Assembly: GCF_001282115.1 (NCBI RefSeq)
Contig: NZ_LJBR01000251.1
Coordinates: 1 to 35,882, forward strand
DNA length: 35,882 nt
Direction of reading: 5' to 3'
Origin: Streptomyces sp. NRRL B-24085
GTDB taxonomy: Bacteria > Actinomycetota > Actinomycetes > Streptomycetales > Streptomycetaceae
How positions within the stretch are numbered: position 1 is the stretch's first letter; every line of letters starts with the position of its first letter. Below, one piece after another: positions 1-8,135 of this stretch. Made by a program: the position numbers and the translations under genes. The notes under the pieces were generated by a model. That model did not search any database, had not been told where the DNA came from, and worked only from the letters and a program-made list of their open reading frames with translations.

Positions 1-488
1 GATGCGGGGCCGGCCGCTGGGCGCTGCTTCACCCCGCGCCCCACGACCGGCCCCGCATCACCGCCGAGCACCTGGCCCAGCGGGAGAGCAACCCTCTCTT
101 CCGGGTCCGGTACGCCCACGCCCGCACCCGGGCCCTCACCCGCAACGCCGCCGACCTGGGCTTCCACGCCGAGCCCGGGGACGTGCACCCACCAGGCGCA
201 GACAAGGCGGCCGCGGCCGTACCGGACCCGACCCGCCTCCGGAACGCCCTCGCCGACCACCCCCGCGTCCTGCGGGCCGCCGCCGCGCACCGCGCCCCCG
301 ACCGTCTGGCCCGGCACCTCGTCACCGTCGCCGATGCCGTGCTCCCCCTTCTCACCGTCGTCCTGCCGCGCGGTGCGGCGAAACCCTCGGCCGCCCACCG
401 TGCCCGGCTCGCGCTCGCCGAAGCCGCCGGGGCGGTGCTGGCCGGCGGCCTGACCCTGCTCGGCATCGACGCCCCCGAACACCTCTGA
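1..488 (+). CDS. ArgS-related anticodon-binding (DALR) protein, C-terminal part
   Basis: The gene enters from the left edge, with its first full codon at position 3, and ends at 488. The visible 161 residues form an alpha-helical DALR anticodon-binding domain of the arginyl-tRNA synthetase type. The signature is [15 protein letters not shown] near the start, where class I ArgS places its domain boundary helix. The end reads [10 protein letters not shown], a drifted form of the usual ArgS ending. No catalytic HIGH or KMSKS segment can be seen because it would lie upstream. Streptomycetes often carry an ArgS-related, possibly non-catalytic protein (called NrtL in some annotations) beside lysA, and the diverged tail fits that. 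True ArgS is the alternative. It lies 22 bp before lysA on the same strand and is probably cotranscribed. Confidence 0.72.
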   Translation, partial: CGAGRWALLHPAPHDRPRITAEHLAQRESNPLFRVRYAHARTRALTRNAADLGFHAEPGDVHPPGADKAAAAVPDPTRLRNALADHPRVLRAAAAHRAPDRLARHLVTVADAVLPLLTVVLPRGAAKPSAAHRARLALAEAAGAVLAGGLTLLGIDAPEHL

Positions 489-510
489 GAACAGAGAGCC
501 AGTCAAGAAG

Positions 511-1902
511 ATGAGCCGTTCCGCACACCCCGCCGGGCCCCGTCACGCCGACGTCCTTCCCGAGGGCCACTACTCCGCCCCGCCCGCCGACCTCAACACC
601 CTCGACCCCAAGGTGTGGGCCCAGACCGTCGGCCGCAACGCGGAAGGGGTCGCCACCGTCGGCGGTGTCGACGTGAAGACGCTCGCCGAACAGCACGGCA
701 CCCCCGCCTACATCCTCGACGAGGCCGACTTCCGGGCCCGGGCGCGGGCCTGGCGCACCGCCTTCGGGCATGACGCCGACGTCTTCTACGCCGGCAAGGC
801 GTTCCTGTCCCGGGCCGTCGTGCGCTGGCTGCACGAGGAGGGGCTCAACCTCGACGTGTGCTCCGGGGGCGAGCTCGCCACCGCGCTCTCCGCCGGCATG
901 CCCGCCGACCGCATCGCCTTCCACGGCAACAACAAGTCGACGGAGGAGATCCACCGCGCGATCACCGAAGGTGTCGGACGCATCGTCCTCGACTCCTTCC
1001 AGGAGATCGTCCGGGTCGCGCACATCGCCCAGAGCCTCGGGAAGCGGCAGCGGGTCCAGATCCGGATCACCGTCGGCGTCGAGGCGCACACCCACGAGTT
1101 CATCGCCACCGCCCACGAGGACCAGAAGTTCGGCATCCCGCTGGCGGGCGGGCAGGCTGCCGAGGCCGTGCGGCGCGCGTTGCAGCTCGACGGACTCGAA
1201 CTCATCGGCATCCACTCCCACATCGGCTCGCAGATCTTCGACATGTCCGGCTTCGAGGTCGCCGCGCACCGCGTGGTCGGCCTGCTCAAGGACGTCCGTG
1301 ACGAGCACGGCGTCGAGCTGCCCGAGATCGACCTCGGGGGCGGGCTCGGGATCGCCTACACCTCCGACGACGACCCGCGCGAACCGCACGAGATCGCCAA
1401 GGCCCTCACCGAGATCGTGACGCGGGAGTGCGAGGCCGCCAGGCTGCGGACCCCGCGCATCTCCGTCGAGCCCGGCCGCGCCATCGTCGGTCCGACCGCC
1501 TTCACGCTCTACGAGGTCGGCACCGTCAAGCCCCTCGACGGGCTGCGCACCTACGTCTCCGTCGACGGCGGGATGTCGGACAACATCCGCACCGCGCTGT
1601 ACGACGCCGAGTACACCGTCGCCCTCGTGTCCCGCACCAGCGACGCCGAGCCCATGCTCGCGCGGGTCGTCGGCAAGCACTGCGAGAGCGGGGACATCGT
1701 GGTCAAGGACGCGTTCCTGCCGGCCGACCTGGCACCGGGTGACCTCATCGCCGTACCGGCGACGGGCGCCTACTGCCGGTCCATGGCGAGCAACTACAAC
1801 CACGTGCTGCGCCCGCCGGTCGTCGCCGTCGGCGACGGGGAGTCCCGCGTCATCGTCCGCCGCGAGACCGAGGAGGACCTGCTGCGGCTCGACGTCGGCT
1901 GA
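511..1902 (+). CDS. lysA: Diaminopimelate decarboxylase
   Basis: This 463-residue PLP enzyme decarboxylates meso-diaminopimelate to L-lysine, the last step of the lysine pathway, in the cytoplasm. It is an alanine-racemase fold type III enzyme. The Schiff-base lysine is K96 in [17 protein letters not shown], the glycine-rich [10 protein letters not shown] phosphate loop, VEPGRAIV and the second active-site motif CESGDIV all follow in the right order. The N-terminus is about 30 residues longer than in E. coli LysA, as is common in actinobacteria. The ATG at 511 follows a purine-rich stretch just after the upstream stop. A strong stem-loop follows the gene, so lysA may be transcribed with the ArgS-related gene rather than with hom. 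Confidence 0.96.
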   Translation: MSRSAHPAGPRHADVLPEGHYSAPPADLNTLDPKVWAQTVGRNAEGVATVGGVDVKTLAEQHGTPAYILDEADFRARARAWRTAFGHDADVFYAGKAFLSRAVVRWLHEEGLNLDVCSGGELATALSAGMPADRIAFHGNNKSTEEIHRAITEGVGRIVLDSFQEIVRVAHIAQSLGKRQRVQIRITVGVEAHTHEFIATAHEDQKFGIPLAGGQAAEAVRRALQLDGLELIGIHSHIGSQIFDMSGFEVAAHRVVGLLKDVRDEHGVELPEIDLGGGLGIAYTSDDDPREPHEIAKALTEIVTRECEAARLRTPRISVEPGRAIVGPTAFTLYEVGTVKPLDGLRTYVSVDGGMSDNIRTALYDAEYTVALVSRTSDAEPMLARVVGKHCESGDIVVKDAFLPADLAPGDLIAVPATGAYCRSMASNYNHVLRPPVVAVGDGESRVIVRRETEEDLLRLDVG

Positions 1903-1909
1903 CCCAGGC

Positions 1910-1942
1910 CGGGGCTGGAAGATCTACGGTCTTCCGGCCCCG
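1910..1942 (+). terminator. Stem-loop after lysA
   Basis: A 13-bp stem (arms 1910-1922 and 1930-1942, one G-U pair) encloses a 7-nt loop, eight bases after the lysA stop. There is no T-tract, which is usual for streptomycete terminators. It separates lysA from hom. Confidence 0.7.
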
Positions 1943-1958
1943 TGGAAATGAAATAGAT

Positions 1959-2007
1959 GTCTCATCATCCGGACGAGGGGCAGAAACTCCCGTCCGGTGA
2001 GTGAGAC
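1959..2007 (+). promoter_or_regulatory. Second structured element in the hom leader
   Basis: An outer stem GTCTCA/TGAGAC (1959-1964 with 2002-2007) and an inner stem CCGGACG/CGTCCGG (1969-1975 with 1991-1997) are separated by a 4x4 internal loop. It lies about 40 bases before the hom start. It could be an attenuator, an operator or simply a second terminator. I do not recognise it as a known riboswitch. Confidence 0.4.
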
Positions 2008-2044
2008 TGGACCCACCGTAGACGGTATGAGGAAACGAGGTCGG

Positions 2045-3337
2045 ATGATGCGTACGCGTCCGCTGAAGGTGGCGCTGCTGGGCTGTGGAGTGGTCGGCTC
2101 AGAGGTGGCGCGCATCATGACGACGCACGCCGACGACCTCGCCGCGCGGATCGGGGCCCCCGTGGAGCTCGCGGGCGTCGCGGTACGGCGTCCCTCCAAG
2201 GTCCGCGAGGGCATCCCGCAGGAGCTCGTCACCACCGACGCGACCGCCCTCGTCAAACGCGGCGACATCGACGTGGTCGTGGAGGTCATCGGCGGGATCG
2301 AGCCCGCGCGCTCCCTCATCACCACCGCCTTCGAGCACGGCGCCTCTGTCGTCTCCGCCAACAAGGCGCTCCTCGCCCAGGACGGCGCCGCCCTGCACGC
2401 GGCGGCCCTGAAGGCCGACAAGGACCTCTACTACGAGGCCGCCGTCGCCGGTGCCATCCCGCTGATCCGCCCGCTGCGCGAGTCCCTCGCCGGCGACAAG
2501 GTCAACCGGGTGCTCGGGATCGTCAACGGCACGACCAACTTCATCCTCGACAAGATGGACAGCACGGGCGCGGGATACCAGGAGGCCCTCGACGAGGCCA
2601 CCGCCCTCGGGTACGCCGAGGCCGACCCGACCGCCGACGTCGAGGGGTTCGACGCCGCCGCCAAGGCCGCCATCCTCGCCGGGATCGCCTTCCACACGCG
2701 CGTGCGCCTCGACGACGTCTACCGCGAGGGCATGACCGAGGTCACCGCCGCCGACTTCGCCTCGGCGAAGGAGATGGGCTGCACCATCAAGCTGCTCGCC
2801 ATCTGCGAGCGCGCCGAGGACGGCCGGTCCGTCACCGCGCGCGTGCACCCCGCGATGATCCCGCTCACCCACCCGCTCGCCTCCGTCCGCGGCGCGTACA
2901 ACGCCGTGTTCGTCGAGTCCGACGCCTCCGGCCAGCTCATGTTCTACGGCCCGGGCGCGGGCGGCGCCCCCACCGCCTCCGCCGTCCTCGGCGACCTCGT
3001 CGCCGTCTGCCGCAACCGGCTCAGCGGCACGACCGGACCCGGTGAGTCCGCGTACGCCGCCCTGCCCGTCGAGGGCATGGGCGAGGTCGTCACGCGCTAC
3101 CACATCAGCCTGGACGTGGCCGACAAACCGGGTGTTCTCGCCCAGGTCGCCACCGTGTTCGCCGAGCACGGGGTGTCCATCGATACCGTTCGGCAGCAGG
3201 GGAAGGACGGCGAGGCGTCCCTCGTCGTCGTCACGCACCGCGCGTCGGACGCCGCCCTGGGCGGGACCGTCGAGGCGTTGCGCAAGCTCGACACCGTGCG
3301 GGGTGTCGCCAGCATCATGCGGGTTGAAGGAGAGTAA
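2045..3337 (+). CDS. hom: Homoserine dehydrogenase
   Basis: This 430-residue NAD(P)H-dependent enzyme reduces aspartate semialdehyde to homoserine, the branch point toward threonine and methionine. The Rossmann loop is GCGVVGS at residues 13-19. NGTTNFIL and the catalytic-domain stretch DPTADVEGFDAAAK follow. A C-terminal ACT domain begins near residue 352 (YHISLDVADKPGVL), which in this family gives threonine feedback control. The frame opens upstream at 1997, but the ATG at 2045 (or the adjacent one at 2048) sits 5 to 7 bases after GAGG at 2037-2040 and gives the normal MMRTRPLKVALLG start. thrC begins 7 bases after the stop, so the two are almost certainly one transcript. Confidence 0.96.
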   Translation: MMRTRPLKVALLGCGVVGSEVARIMTTHADDLAARIGAPVELAGVAVRRPSKVREGIPQELVTTDATALVKRGDIDVVVEVIGGIEPARSLITTAFEHGASVVSANKALLAQDGAALHAAALKADKDLYYEAAVAGAIPLIRPLRESLAGDKVNRVLGIVNGTTNFILDKMDSTGAGYQEALDEATALGYAEADPTADVEGFDAAAKAAILAGIAFHTRVRLDDVYREGMTEVTAADFASAKEMGCTIKLLAICERAEDGRSVTARVHPAMIPLTHPLASVRGAYNAVFVESDASGQLMFYGPGAGGAPTASAVLGDLVAVCRNRLSGTTGPGESAYAALPVEGMGEVVTRYHISLDVADKPGVLAQVATVFAEHGVSIDTVRQQGKDGEASLVVVTHRASDAALGGTVEALRKLDTVRGVASIMRVEGE

Positions 3338-3343
3338 CCAGCA

Positions 3344-4402
3344 ATGACCCACCAGTGGCGCGGAATCATCGAGGAGTACCGGGACCGGCTGCCCGTCTCC
3401 GACACCACGCCGGTCGTGACGCTCCGCGAGGGCGGCACGCCCCTCGTGCCCGCGCAGGTGCTCTCCGAGCGCACCGGGTGCGAGGTCCACCTCAAGGTGG
3501 AGGGCGCCAACCCCACCGGGTCCTTCAAGGACCGCGGCATGACCATGGCCATCACGCGGGCCAAGGAGGAGGGCGCGAAGGCGGTCATCTGCGCCTCCAC
3601 CGGCAACACCTCGGCCAGCGCCGCCGCCTACGCCGTACGCGCGGGCATGGTCTCCGCCGTGCTCGTCCCGCAGGGCAAGATCGCGCTCGGCAAGATGGGC
3701 CAGGCCCTCGTGCACGGCGCGAAGATCCTCCAGGTCGACGGCAACTTCGACGACTGCCTCACCCTGGCCCGCTCGCTGAGCGACAACTACCCGGTGGCGC
3801 TGGTCAATTCGGTCAACCCGGTGCGTATCGAGGGGCAGAAGACGGCCGCGTTCGAGATCGTCGACATGCTCGGCGACGCGCCCGACATCCACGTGCTGCC
3901 GGTCGGCAACGCCGGCAACATCACGGCGTACTGGAAGGGCTACAAGGAGTACGCCGCCGACGGCGTGGCCGCCAGGACGCCCCGGATGTGGGGCTTCCAG
4001 GCCTCCGGCTCCGCGCCCATCGTGCGCGGCGAGGTCGTCAAGGACCCGTCGACCATCGCCACCGCGATCCGCATCGGCAACCCCGCCTCCTGGCAGTACG
4101 CGATCGCGGCGAAGGAGGAGTCCGGCGGGTTCATCGACGAGGTGACGGACCGTGAGATCCTGCGCGCCTACCGGCTGTTGGCCGCACAGGAGGGCGTCTT
4201 CGTGGAGCCCGCCTCCGCCGCCTCGGTGGCCGGTCTGCTGAAGGCGGCCGAGCAGGGCAAGGTCGACCCGGGCCAGAAGATCGTGTGCACGGTCACCGGC
4301 AACGGCCTCAAGGACCCCGACTGGGCCGTCGCGGGCGCCCCGCAGCCCGTCACCGTCCCGGTCGACGCGGCGACGGCGGCCGAGCGCCTCGGCCTCGCCT
4401 GA
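3344..4402 (+). CDS. thrC: Threonine synthase
   Basis: This 352-residue PLP enzyme of fold type II converts O-phosphohomoserine to L-threonine. The PLP lysine is K62 in [10 protein letters not shown]. The phosphate-binding glycine-rich loop appears as [10 protein letters not shown], and [14 protein letters not shown] lies between them. The size is that of the short actinobacterial/Bacillus class, without the N-terminal extension of plant enzymes. The ribosome-binding site GAAGGAGAG lies within the last codons of hom, which implies translational coupling. A long imperfect palindrome follows the stop, so thrB, the enzyme one step earlier in the pathway, may be a separate transcription unit. Confidence 0.96.
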   Translation: MTHQWRGIIEEYRDRLPVSDTTPVVTLREGGTPLVPAQVLSERTGCEVHLKVEGANPTGSFKDRGMTMAITRAKEEGAKAVICASTGNTSASAAAYAVRAGMVSAVLVPQGKIALGKMGQALVHGAKILQVDGNFDDCLTLARSLSDNYPVALVNSVNPVRIEGQKTAAFEIVDMLGDAPDIHVLPVGNAGNITAYWKGYKEYAADGVAARTPRMWGFQASGSAPIVRGEVVKDPSTIATAIRIGNPASWQYAIAAKEESGGFIDEVTDREILRAYRLLAAQEGVFVEPASAASVAGLLKAAEQGKVDPGQKIVCTVTGNGLKDPDWAVAGAPQPVTVPVDAATAAERLGLA

Positions 4403-4440
4403 GACCCGTTCCGCGGCGCCTGAGCAGGGAATCCCCAGAA

Positions 4441-4490
4441 GGGGTGCACAGGGGGCTTACGACACGCATCGTGCGCCTCCTGTGCGCCCT
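4441..4490 (+). terminator. 50-nt imperfect palindrome after thrC
   Basis: The whole 50-base stretch folds on itself: GCACAGG (4446-4452) pairs with CCTGTGC (4479-4485). Flanking G-C and G-U pairs extend the stem to 4441/4490, and an inner ACGA/TCGT block tightens the loop. It is probably the terminator of hom-thrC. It is unusually long, so a protein-binding site cannot be excluded. Confidence 0.6.
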
Positions 4491-4605
4491 ATGTCGCCAC
4501 AGAACCTTCCTTCGATAGGCTGTACCGAACCCGCCCGCTGCATATGCCCTCGCGTACAGCGGGGTGCCGTGTCGTCTCCGCGGCCCGCAGGGTCTTCGTA
4601 CGTCA

Positions 4606-4620
4606 TCGAATGTCATTCGA
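4606..4620 (+). promoter_or_regulatory. Perfect palindrome TCGAAT-GTC-ATTCGA before thrB
   Basis: Perfect 6-bp arms around three bases lie 14 bases before the thrB ribosome-binding site AAGGAG (4635-4640). The position suits an operator or a small leader hairpin. The regulator is unknown. Confidence 0.35.
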
Positions 4621-4652
4621 CAATCACGCAGCTCAAGGAGAGTCATCGAGAG

Positions 4653-5582
4653 ATGGCCGGTCCCGCCTTCCGCGCCGCCGCCGTCCGGGTGCGCGTCCCC
4701 GCCACCAGCGCCAACCTCGGCCCGGGCTTCGACGCCCTGGGCCTCTCGCTGGGGCTCTACGACGACGTCGTCGTCCGGGTGGCCGACTCAGGGCTGCACA
4801 TCGACATCGCGGGGGAGGGCAGCGAGACGCTCCCGCGTGACGAGAAGCACCTCCTCGTACGCTCCCTGCGCACCGCGTTCGACCTGCTGGGCGGTCAGCC
4901 GCGCGGCCTGGAGATCGTCTGCGCCAACCGCATCCCGCACGGCCGCGGCCTCGGCTCCTCCTCGGCCGCCATCTGCGCCGGGATCGTCGCCGCCCGCGCC
5001 GTGACCATAGGCGGCGAGGCCCGGCTCGACGACACCGCGCTCCTGGAGCTGGCCACCGAGATCGAGGGCCACCCCGACAACGTGGCGGCCTGTCTGCTCG
5101 GCGGTTTCACGCTCTCCTGGATGGAGGCCGGCGCCGCCCGGGCGATCAGGATGGAGCCCGCCGATTCCATCGTTCCGGTGGTTTTCGTGCCCGGGAAGCC
5201 CGTCCTGACCGAGACCGCGCGCGGACTGCTCCCGCGCTCCGTGCCGCACGTCGACGCCGCCGCCAACGCCGGCCGTGCCGCGCTGCTCGTCGAGGCCCTC
5301 ACCCGGCGCCCCGAGCTGCTGCTGCCGGCCACCGAGGACCGTCTGCACCAGGAGTACCGCGCTCCCGCCATGCCGGAGAGCGCCGCACTGGTGGAGCGGC
5401 TGCGGGCCGACGGAGTCCCGGCAGTCATCTCGGGGGCGGGGCCGACCGTGCTCGCGCTCGCCGACGCGGACAGCGCCGACAAGGTGGCTCACCTGGCGGG
5501 CGAGGGCTGGGCCGCCAACCGGCTGGAACTCGACGCCCAGGGGGCCTGTGTGCTCCCGCTCGCGGCGGCCAGTGACATCTGA
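4653..5582 (+). CDS. thrB: Homoserine kinase
   Basis: This 309-residue GHMP-family kinase phosphorylates homoserine with ATP, giving the substrate of threonine synthase. PATSANLGPGFDALG (from residue 16) is the N-terminal substrate-binding motif. PHGRGLGSSSAA (from residue 95) is the GHMP phosphate-binding loop, and SGAGPTVLAL is the C-terminal motif 3. The open frame extends upstream to 4482, but that start lies inside the palindrome after thrC. The ATG at 4653 has AAGGAG 12 bases upstream and gives the standard length. A 250-bp spacer separates it from thrC, so it probably has its own promoter. A TAGGCT at 4516-4521 is a weak -10 candidate. Confidence 0.94.
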   Translation: MAGPAFRAAAVRVRVPATSANLGPGFDALGLSLGLYDDVVVRVADSGLHIDIAGEGSETLPRDEKHLLVRSLRTAFDLLGGQPRGLEIVCANRIPHGRGLGSSSAAICAGIVAARAVTIGGEARLDDTALLELATEIEGHPDNVAACLLGGFTLSWMEAGAARAIRMEPADSIVPVVFVPGKPVLTETARGLLPRSVPHVDAAANAGRAALLVEALTRRPELLLPATEDRLHQEYRAPAMPESAALVERLRADGVPAVISGAGPTVLALADADSADKVAHLAGEGWAANRLELDAQGACVLPLAAASDI

Positions 5583-5583
5583 G

Positions 5584-5601
5584 ATCCGGCGTGTGCCGGA
5601 T
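5584..5601 (+). terminator. Terminator hairpin after thrB
   Basis: ATCCGGC-gtgt-GCCGGAT, a perfect 7-bp stem starting one base after the thrB stop and followed by TTTCG. Confidence 0.6.
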
Positions 5602-5611
5602 TTCGAGAGGG

Positions 5612-5638
5612 GGAATGTTTGTTGGATCCGGTAGTGTT
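5612..5638 (+). promoter_or_regulatory. Candidate SigR-type promoter for rho
   Basis: GGAAT (5612-5616), 19 bases, then GTT (5636-5638). The thiol-stress sigma factor SigR of Streptomyces recognises GGAAT-N18/19-GTT. It lies just after the thrB terminator and is oriented toward rho. No good vegetative -35/-10 pair was found nearby. The rpmE promoter in this window has the same motif with N18. Confidence 0.5.
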
Positions 5639-5990
5639 AATCTCAAGTCTGCACCCGACCCCACCATGGCGAGGTGCTTCACGTCCCCGTCCGGGACAGA
5701 CATTCTTCCGGGAGCCTCCCAAGCCGCACTGCGTTCCGTACGACGTACATGGGCAGTACCTCGTACGCGAGCACTGAGCGACTTGCCGGGCACGCTCCGG
5801 AACCGGTGTGACCAAGCCACGTGACACGGACACTCAGTGCCACGGCTCTCGGAAGCGCCGTCACCACATTCCTCCGCCGTTCAGGCGGACCACCGCCCCG
5901 GCACGGTCCACAAGGATGGGACCGACGTCGGACAGCACAAACGGTCGCCGAGCCAGACAGGCCGACGTCCGCTCCAGGGAAGGACCCTTC
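5639..5990 (+). other. Long 5' leader region of rho
   Basis: About 350 bases lie between the candidate promoter and the rho start. I see no RNA family. A 52-codon frame from the ATG at 5666 to the stop at 5824 exists but has no good ribosome-binding site or recognisable product. rho genes of other bacteria are autoregulated by termination in their leader, so such an untranslated stretch is plausible here. That is inference. Confidence 0.4.
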
Positions 5991-8012
5991 GTGAGCGACA
6001 CCACCGATCTGATGGGCGCACGTGTCGAGGAGACCGCTGCCGCGCCCGCCACGGACGCCTCCGCGCCTGCCAGCGGTGCCGGCTCCCGGCGGCGCCGCGG
6101 TACCGGCCTCGACGGCATGGTGCTGGCCGAGCTGCAGCAGGTCGCATCCGGCCTCGGTATCAAGGGCACCGCGCGTATGCGCAAGAGCCAGTTGATCGAG
6201 GTCATCAAGGAGGCGCAGGCCGGGGGAGGTGCCGCGGCTCCCAAGGCCGCGTCCTCGGCCGCCGGCGACGCCGCCGAGACCAAGCCGAAGCGCCGCGCCA
6301 CCTCCAAGGCCCGTACCGGCGAGGCCGCCGAGAAGAAGGCGGAGGCCAACAGCGAGGCCCCCGCCGACAAGGCCGTGGCCCAGCAGCAGATCGAGATCCC
6401 CGGCCAGCCGGCCGCCGAGCGCGGGGGCGACGACGCCCCCGCCGAGCGCCGTCGCCGCCGTGCCACCGCCGAGGCGGGCGCCCCCGCGGGCAGCCCCGAG
6501 ACCGTCGTGGCCGAGGCGAAGAGCGAGCCCAAGGCCGAGACGCCCGCGCAGCAGCCGCAGGGCGACGCCGGTGACGGCGAGGGCCGTGGCCGCCGCGACC
6601 GCCGTGACCGCGGCCGTGACCGCGGTGAGCGTGGTGACCGCGGTGACCGTCGCAAGGGCGACGACCAGCAGGGGGGCGGCCGTCAGGACCGCCAGCAGCA
6701 GAACCAGCAGCAGGGCGGCGGCCGTCAGGACCGCCAGCAGCGCGACAACGGCCCGCAGGACGACGACGACTTCGAGGGCGGCCGCCGCGGCCGCCGGGGC
6801 CGTTACCGCGACCGCCGTGGCCGCCGTGGGCGTGACGAGATGGGCGGCCCCGAGCCGCAGATCAACGAGGACGACGTCCTGATCCCGGTCGCGGGCATCC
6901 TGGACATCCTCGACAACTACGCCTTCATCCGGACGTCGGGCTACCTGCCCGGGCCGAACGACGTGTACGTCTCCCTCGCCCAGGTCCGCAAGAACGGCCT
7001 GCGCAAGGGCGACCACATCACCGGCGCGGTCCGCCAGCCCAAGGAAGGCGAGCGGCGCGAGAAGTTCAACGCGCTGGTCCGCCTGGACTCCGTCAACGGC
7101 ATGGCGCCCGAACACGGCCGCGGCCGCCCGGAGTTCAACAAGCTCACCCCGCTGTACCCGCAGGACCGCCTGCGCCTGGAGACCGACCCGGGCGTGCTCA
7201 CCACCCGCATCATCGACCTCGTGTCGCCGATCGGTAAGGGCCAGCGCGGTCTGATCGTGGCCCCGCCGAAGACCGGCAAGACCATGATCATGCAGGCGAT
7301 CGCCAACGCGATCACGCACAACAACCCCGAGTGCCACCTGATGGTCGTCCTGGTCGACGAGCGTCCGGAAGAGGTCACCGACATGCAGCGGTCGGTCAAG
7401 GGCGAGGTCATCTCCTCGACCTTCGACCGCCCCGCCGAGGACCACACCACGGTCGCCGAGCTCGCCATCGAGCGCGCCAAGCGGCTGGTGGAGCTGGGCC
7501 ACGACGTCGTCGTCCTGCTCGACTCGATCACGCGTCTGGGCCGTGCGTACAACCTCGCCGCGCCCGCCTCCGGCCGCATCCTGTCCGGTGGTGTCGACTC
7601 GACCGCCCTGTACCCGCCGAAGCGCTTCTTCGGTGCGGCCCGCAACATCGAGGACGGCGGTTCGCTGACCATCCTCGCCACCGCCCTGGTGGACACCGGG
7701 TCCCGCATGGACGAGGTCATCTTCGAGGAGTTCAAGGGCACCGGCAACGCCGAGCTCAAGCTCGACCGCAAGCTCGCCGACAAGCGGATCTTCCCCGCGG
7801 TGGACGTCGACGCGTCCGGTACCCGTAAGGAAGAGATCCTGCTCGCCCCCGACGAGCTGGCCATCGTCTGGAAGCTGCGCCGGGTGCTGCACGCCCTCGA
7901 CCAGCAGCAGGCCGTGGAGCTGCTCCTCGACAAGATGAAGCAGACGAAGTCGAACGCCGAGTTCCTGATGCAGATCCAGAAGACGACGCCGACGCCGGGC
8001 AACGGCGACTGA
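5991..8012 (+). CDS. rho: Transcription termination factor Rho
   Basis: This 673-residue hexameric RNA helicase-translocase terminates transcription. An N-terminal Rho helical domain (about residues 34-76, [15 protein letters not shown]) comes first. A roughly 200-residue low-complexity insertion follows, first Ala/Glu/Lys-rich, then Arg/Asp/Gln/Gly-rich. The RNA-binding OB fold then starts near residue 295 ([20 protein letters not shown]). The ATPase domain has the Walker A APPKTGKT at 424-431, then the Walker [17 protein letters not shown] and the Q-loop/R-loop region. GTG at 5991 is chosen because GGGAAGGA (5977-5984) sits 6 bases before it. The frame runs upstream to 5808 but without a good ribosome-binding site. 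The insertion is typical of high-GC actinobacteria. A strong terminator follows. Confidence 0.97.
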   Translation: MSDTTDLMGARVEETAAAPATDASAPASGAGSRRRRGTGLDGMVLAELQQVASGLGIKGTARMRKSQLIEVIKEAQAGGGAAAPKAASSAAGDAAETKPKRRATSKARTGEAAEKKAEANSEAPADKAVAQQQIEIPGQPAAERGGDDAPAERRRRRATAEAGAPAGSPETVVAEAKSEPKAETPAQQPQGDAGDGEGRGRRDRRDRGRDRGERGDRGDRRKGDDQQGGGRQDRQQQNQQQGGGRQDRQQRDNGPQDDDDFEGGRRGRRGRYRDRRGRRGRDEMGGPEPQINEDDVLIPVAGILDILDNYAFIRTSGYLPGPNDVYVSLAQVRKNGLRKGDHITGAVRQPKEGERREKFNALVRLDSVNGMAPEHGRGRPEFNKLTPLYPQDRLRLETDPGVLTTRIIDLVSPIGKGQRGLIVAPPKTGKTMIMQAIANAITHNNPECHLMVVLVDERPEEVTDMQRSVKGEVISSTFDRPAEDHTTVAELAIERAKRLVELGHDVVVLLDSITRLGRAYNLAAPASGRILSGGVDSTALYPPKRFFGAARNIEDGGSLTILATALVDTGSRMDEVIFEEFKGTGNAELKLDRKLADKRIFPAVDVDASGTRKEEILLAPDELAIVWKLRRVLHALDQQQAVELLLDKMKQTKSNAEFLMQIQKTTPTPGNGD

Positions 8013-8026
8013 CGTCAAGCGTTCGG

Positions 8027-8065
8027 AAAGAGGGCCGCCCCTGTTGCCAGGGGGCGGCCCTCTTT
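8027..8065 (+). terminator. Rho-gene terminator
   Basis: A 15-bp perfect stem (AAAGAGGGCCGCCCC at 8027-8041 with its complement at 8051-8065) and a 9-base loop, 14 bases after the rho stop. The A-run/T-run flanks make it bidirectional in form. Confidence 0.88.
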
Positions 8066-8135
8066 GGTTTACGATCACGCTCTTCGGTCGAATTTTCGAT
8101 CTCTGAGCTTCTTCTGATCCCTTGGGGGGACTTGC

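Noticed and set aside
2099..3892. A 597-codon minus-strand frame opposite hom and thrC
   Set aside because: Same GC-skew artefact, with Val/Asp/Gly/His-rich translation and no ribosome-binding site or promoter.
4482..4652. Upstream extension of thrB
   Set aside because: It starts inside the thrC palindrome, gives non-homologous sequence, and a better start with AAGGAG exists.
5666..5824. A 52-codon frame in the rho leader as a leader peptide
   Set aside because: No ribosome-binding site and no recognisable feature; kept as part of the leader description.
5808..5990. N-terminal extension of Rho from a GTG at 5808
   Set aside because: No good ribosome-binding site, an unlikely Arg/Pro-rich sequence, and the GTG at 5991 has an excellent site.
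8088..8099. TCGAA-TT-TTCGA inverted repeat before the protease gene
   Set aside because: Short and AT-rich with no clear relation to a promoter.
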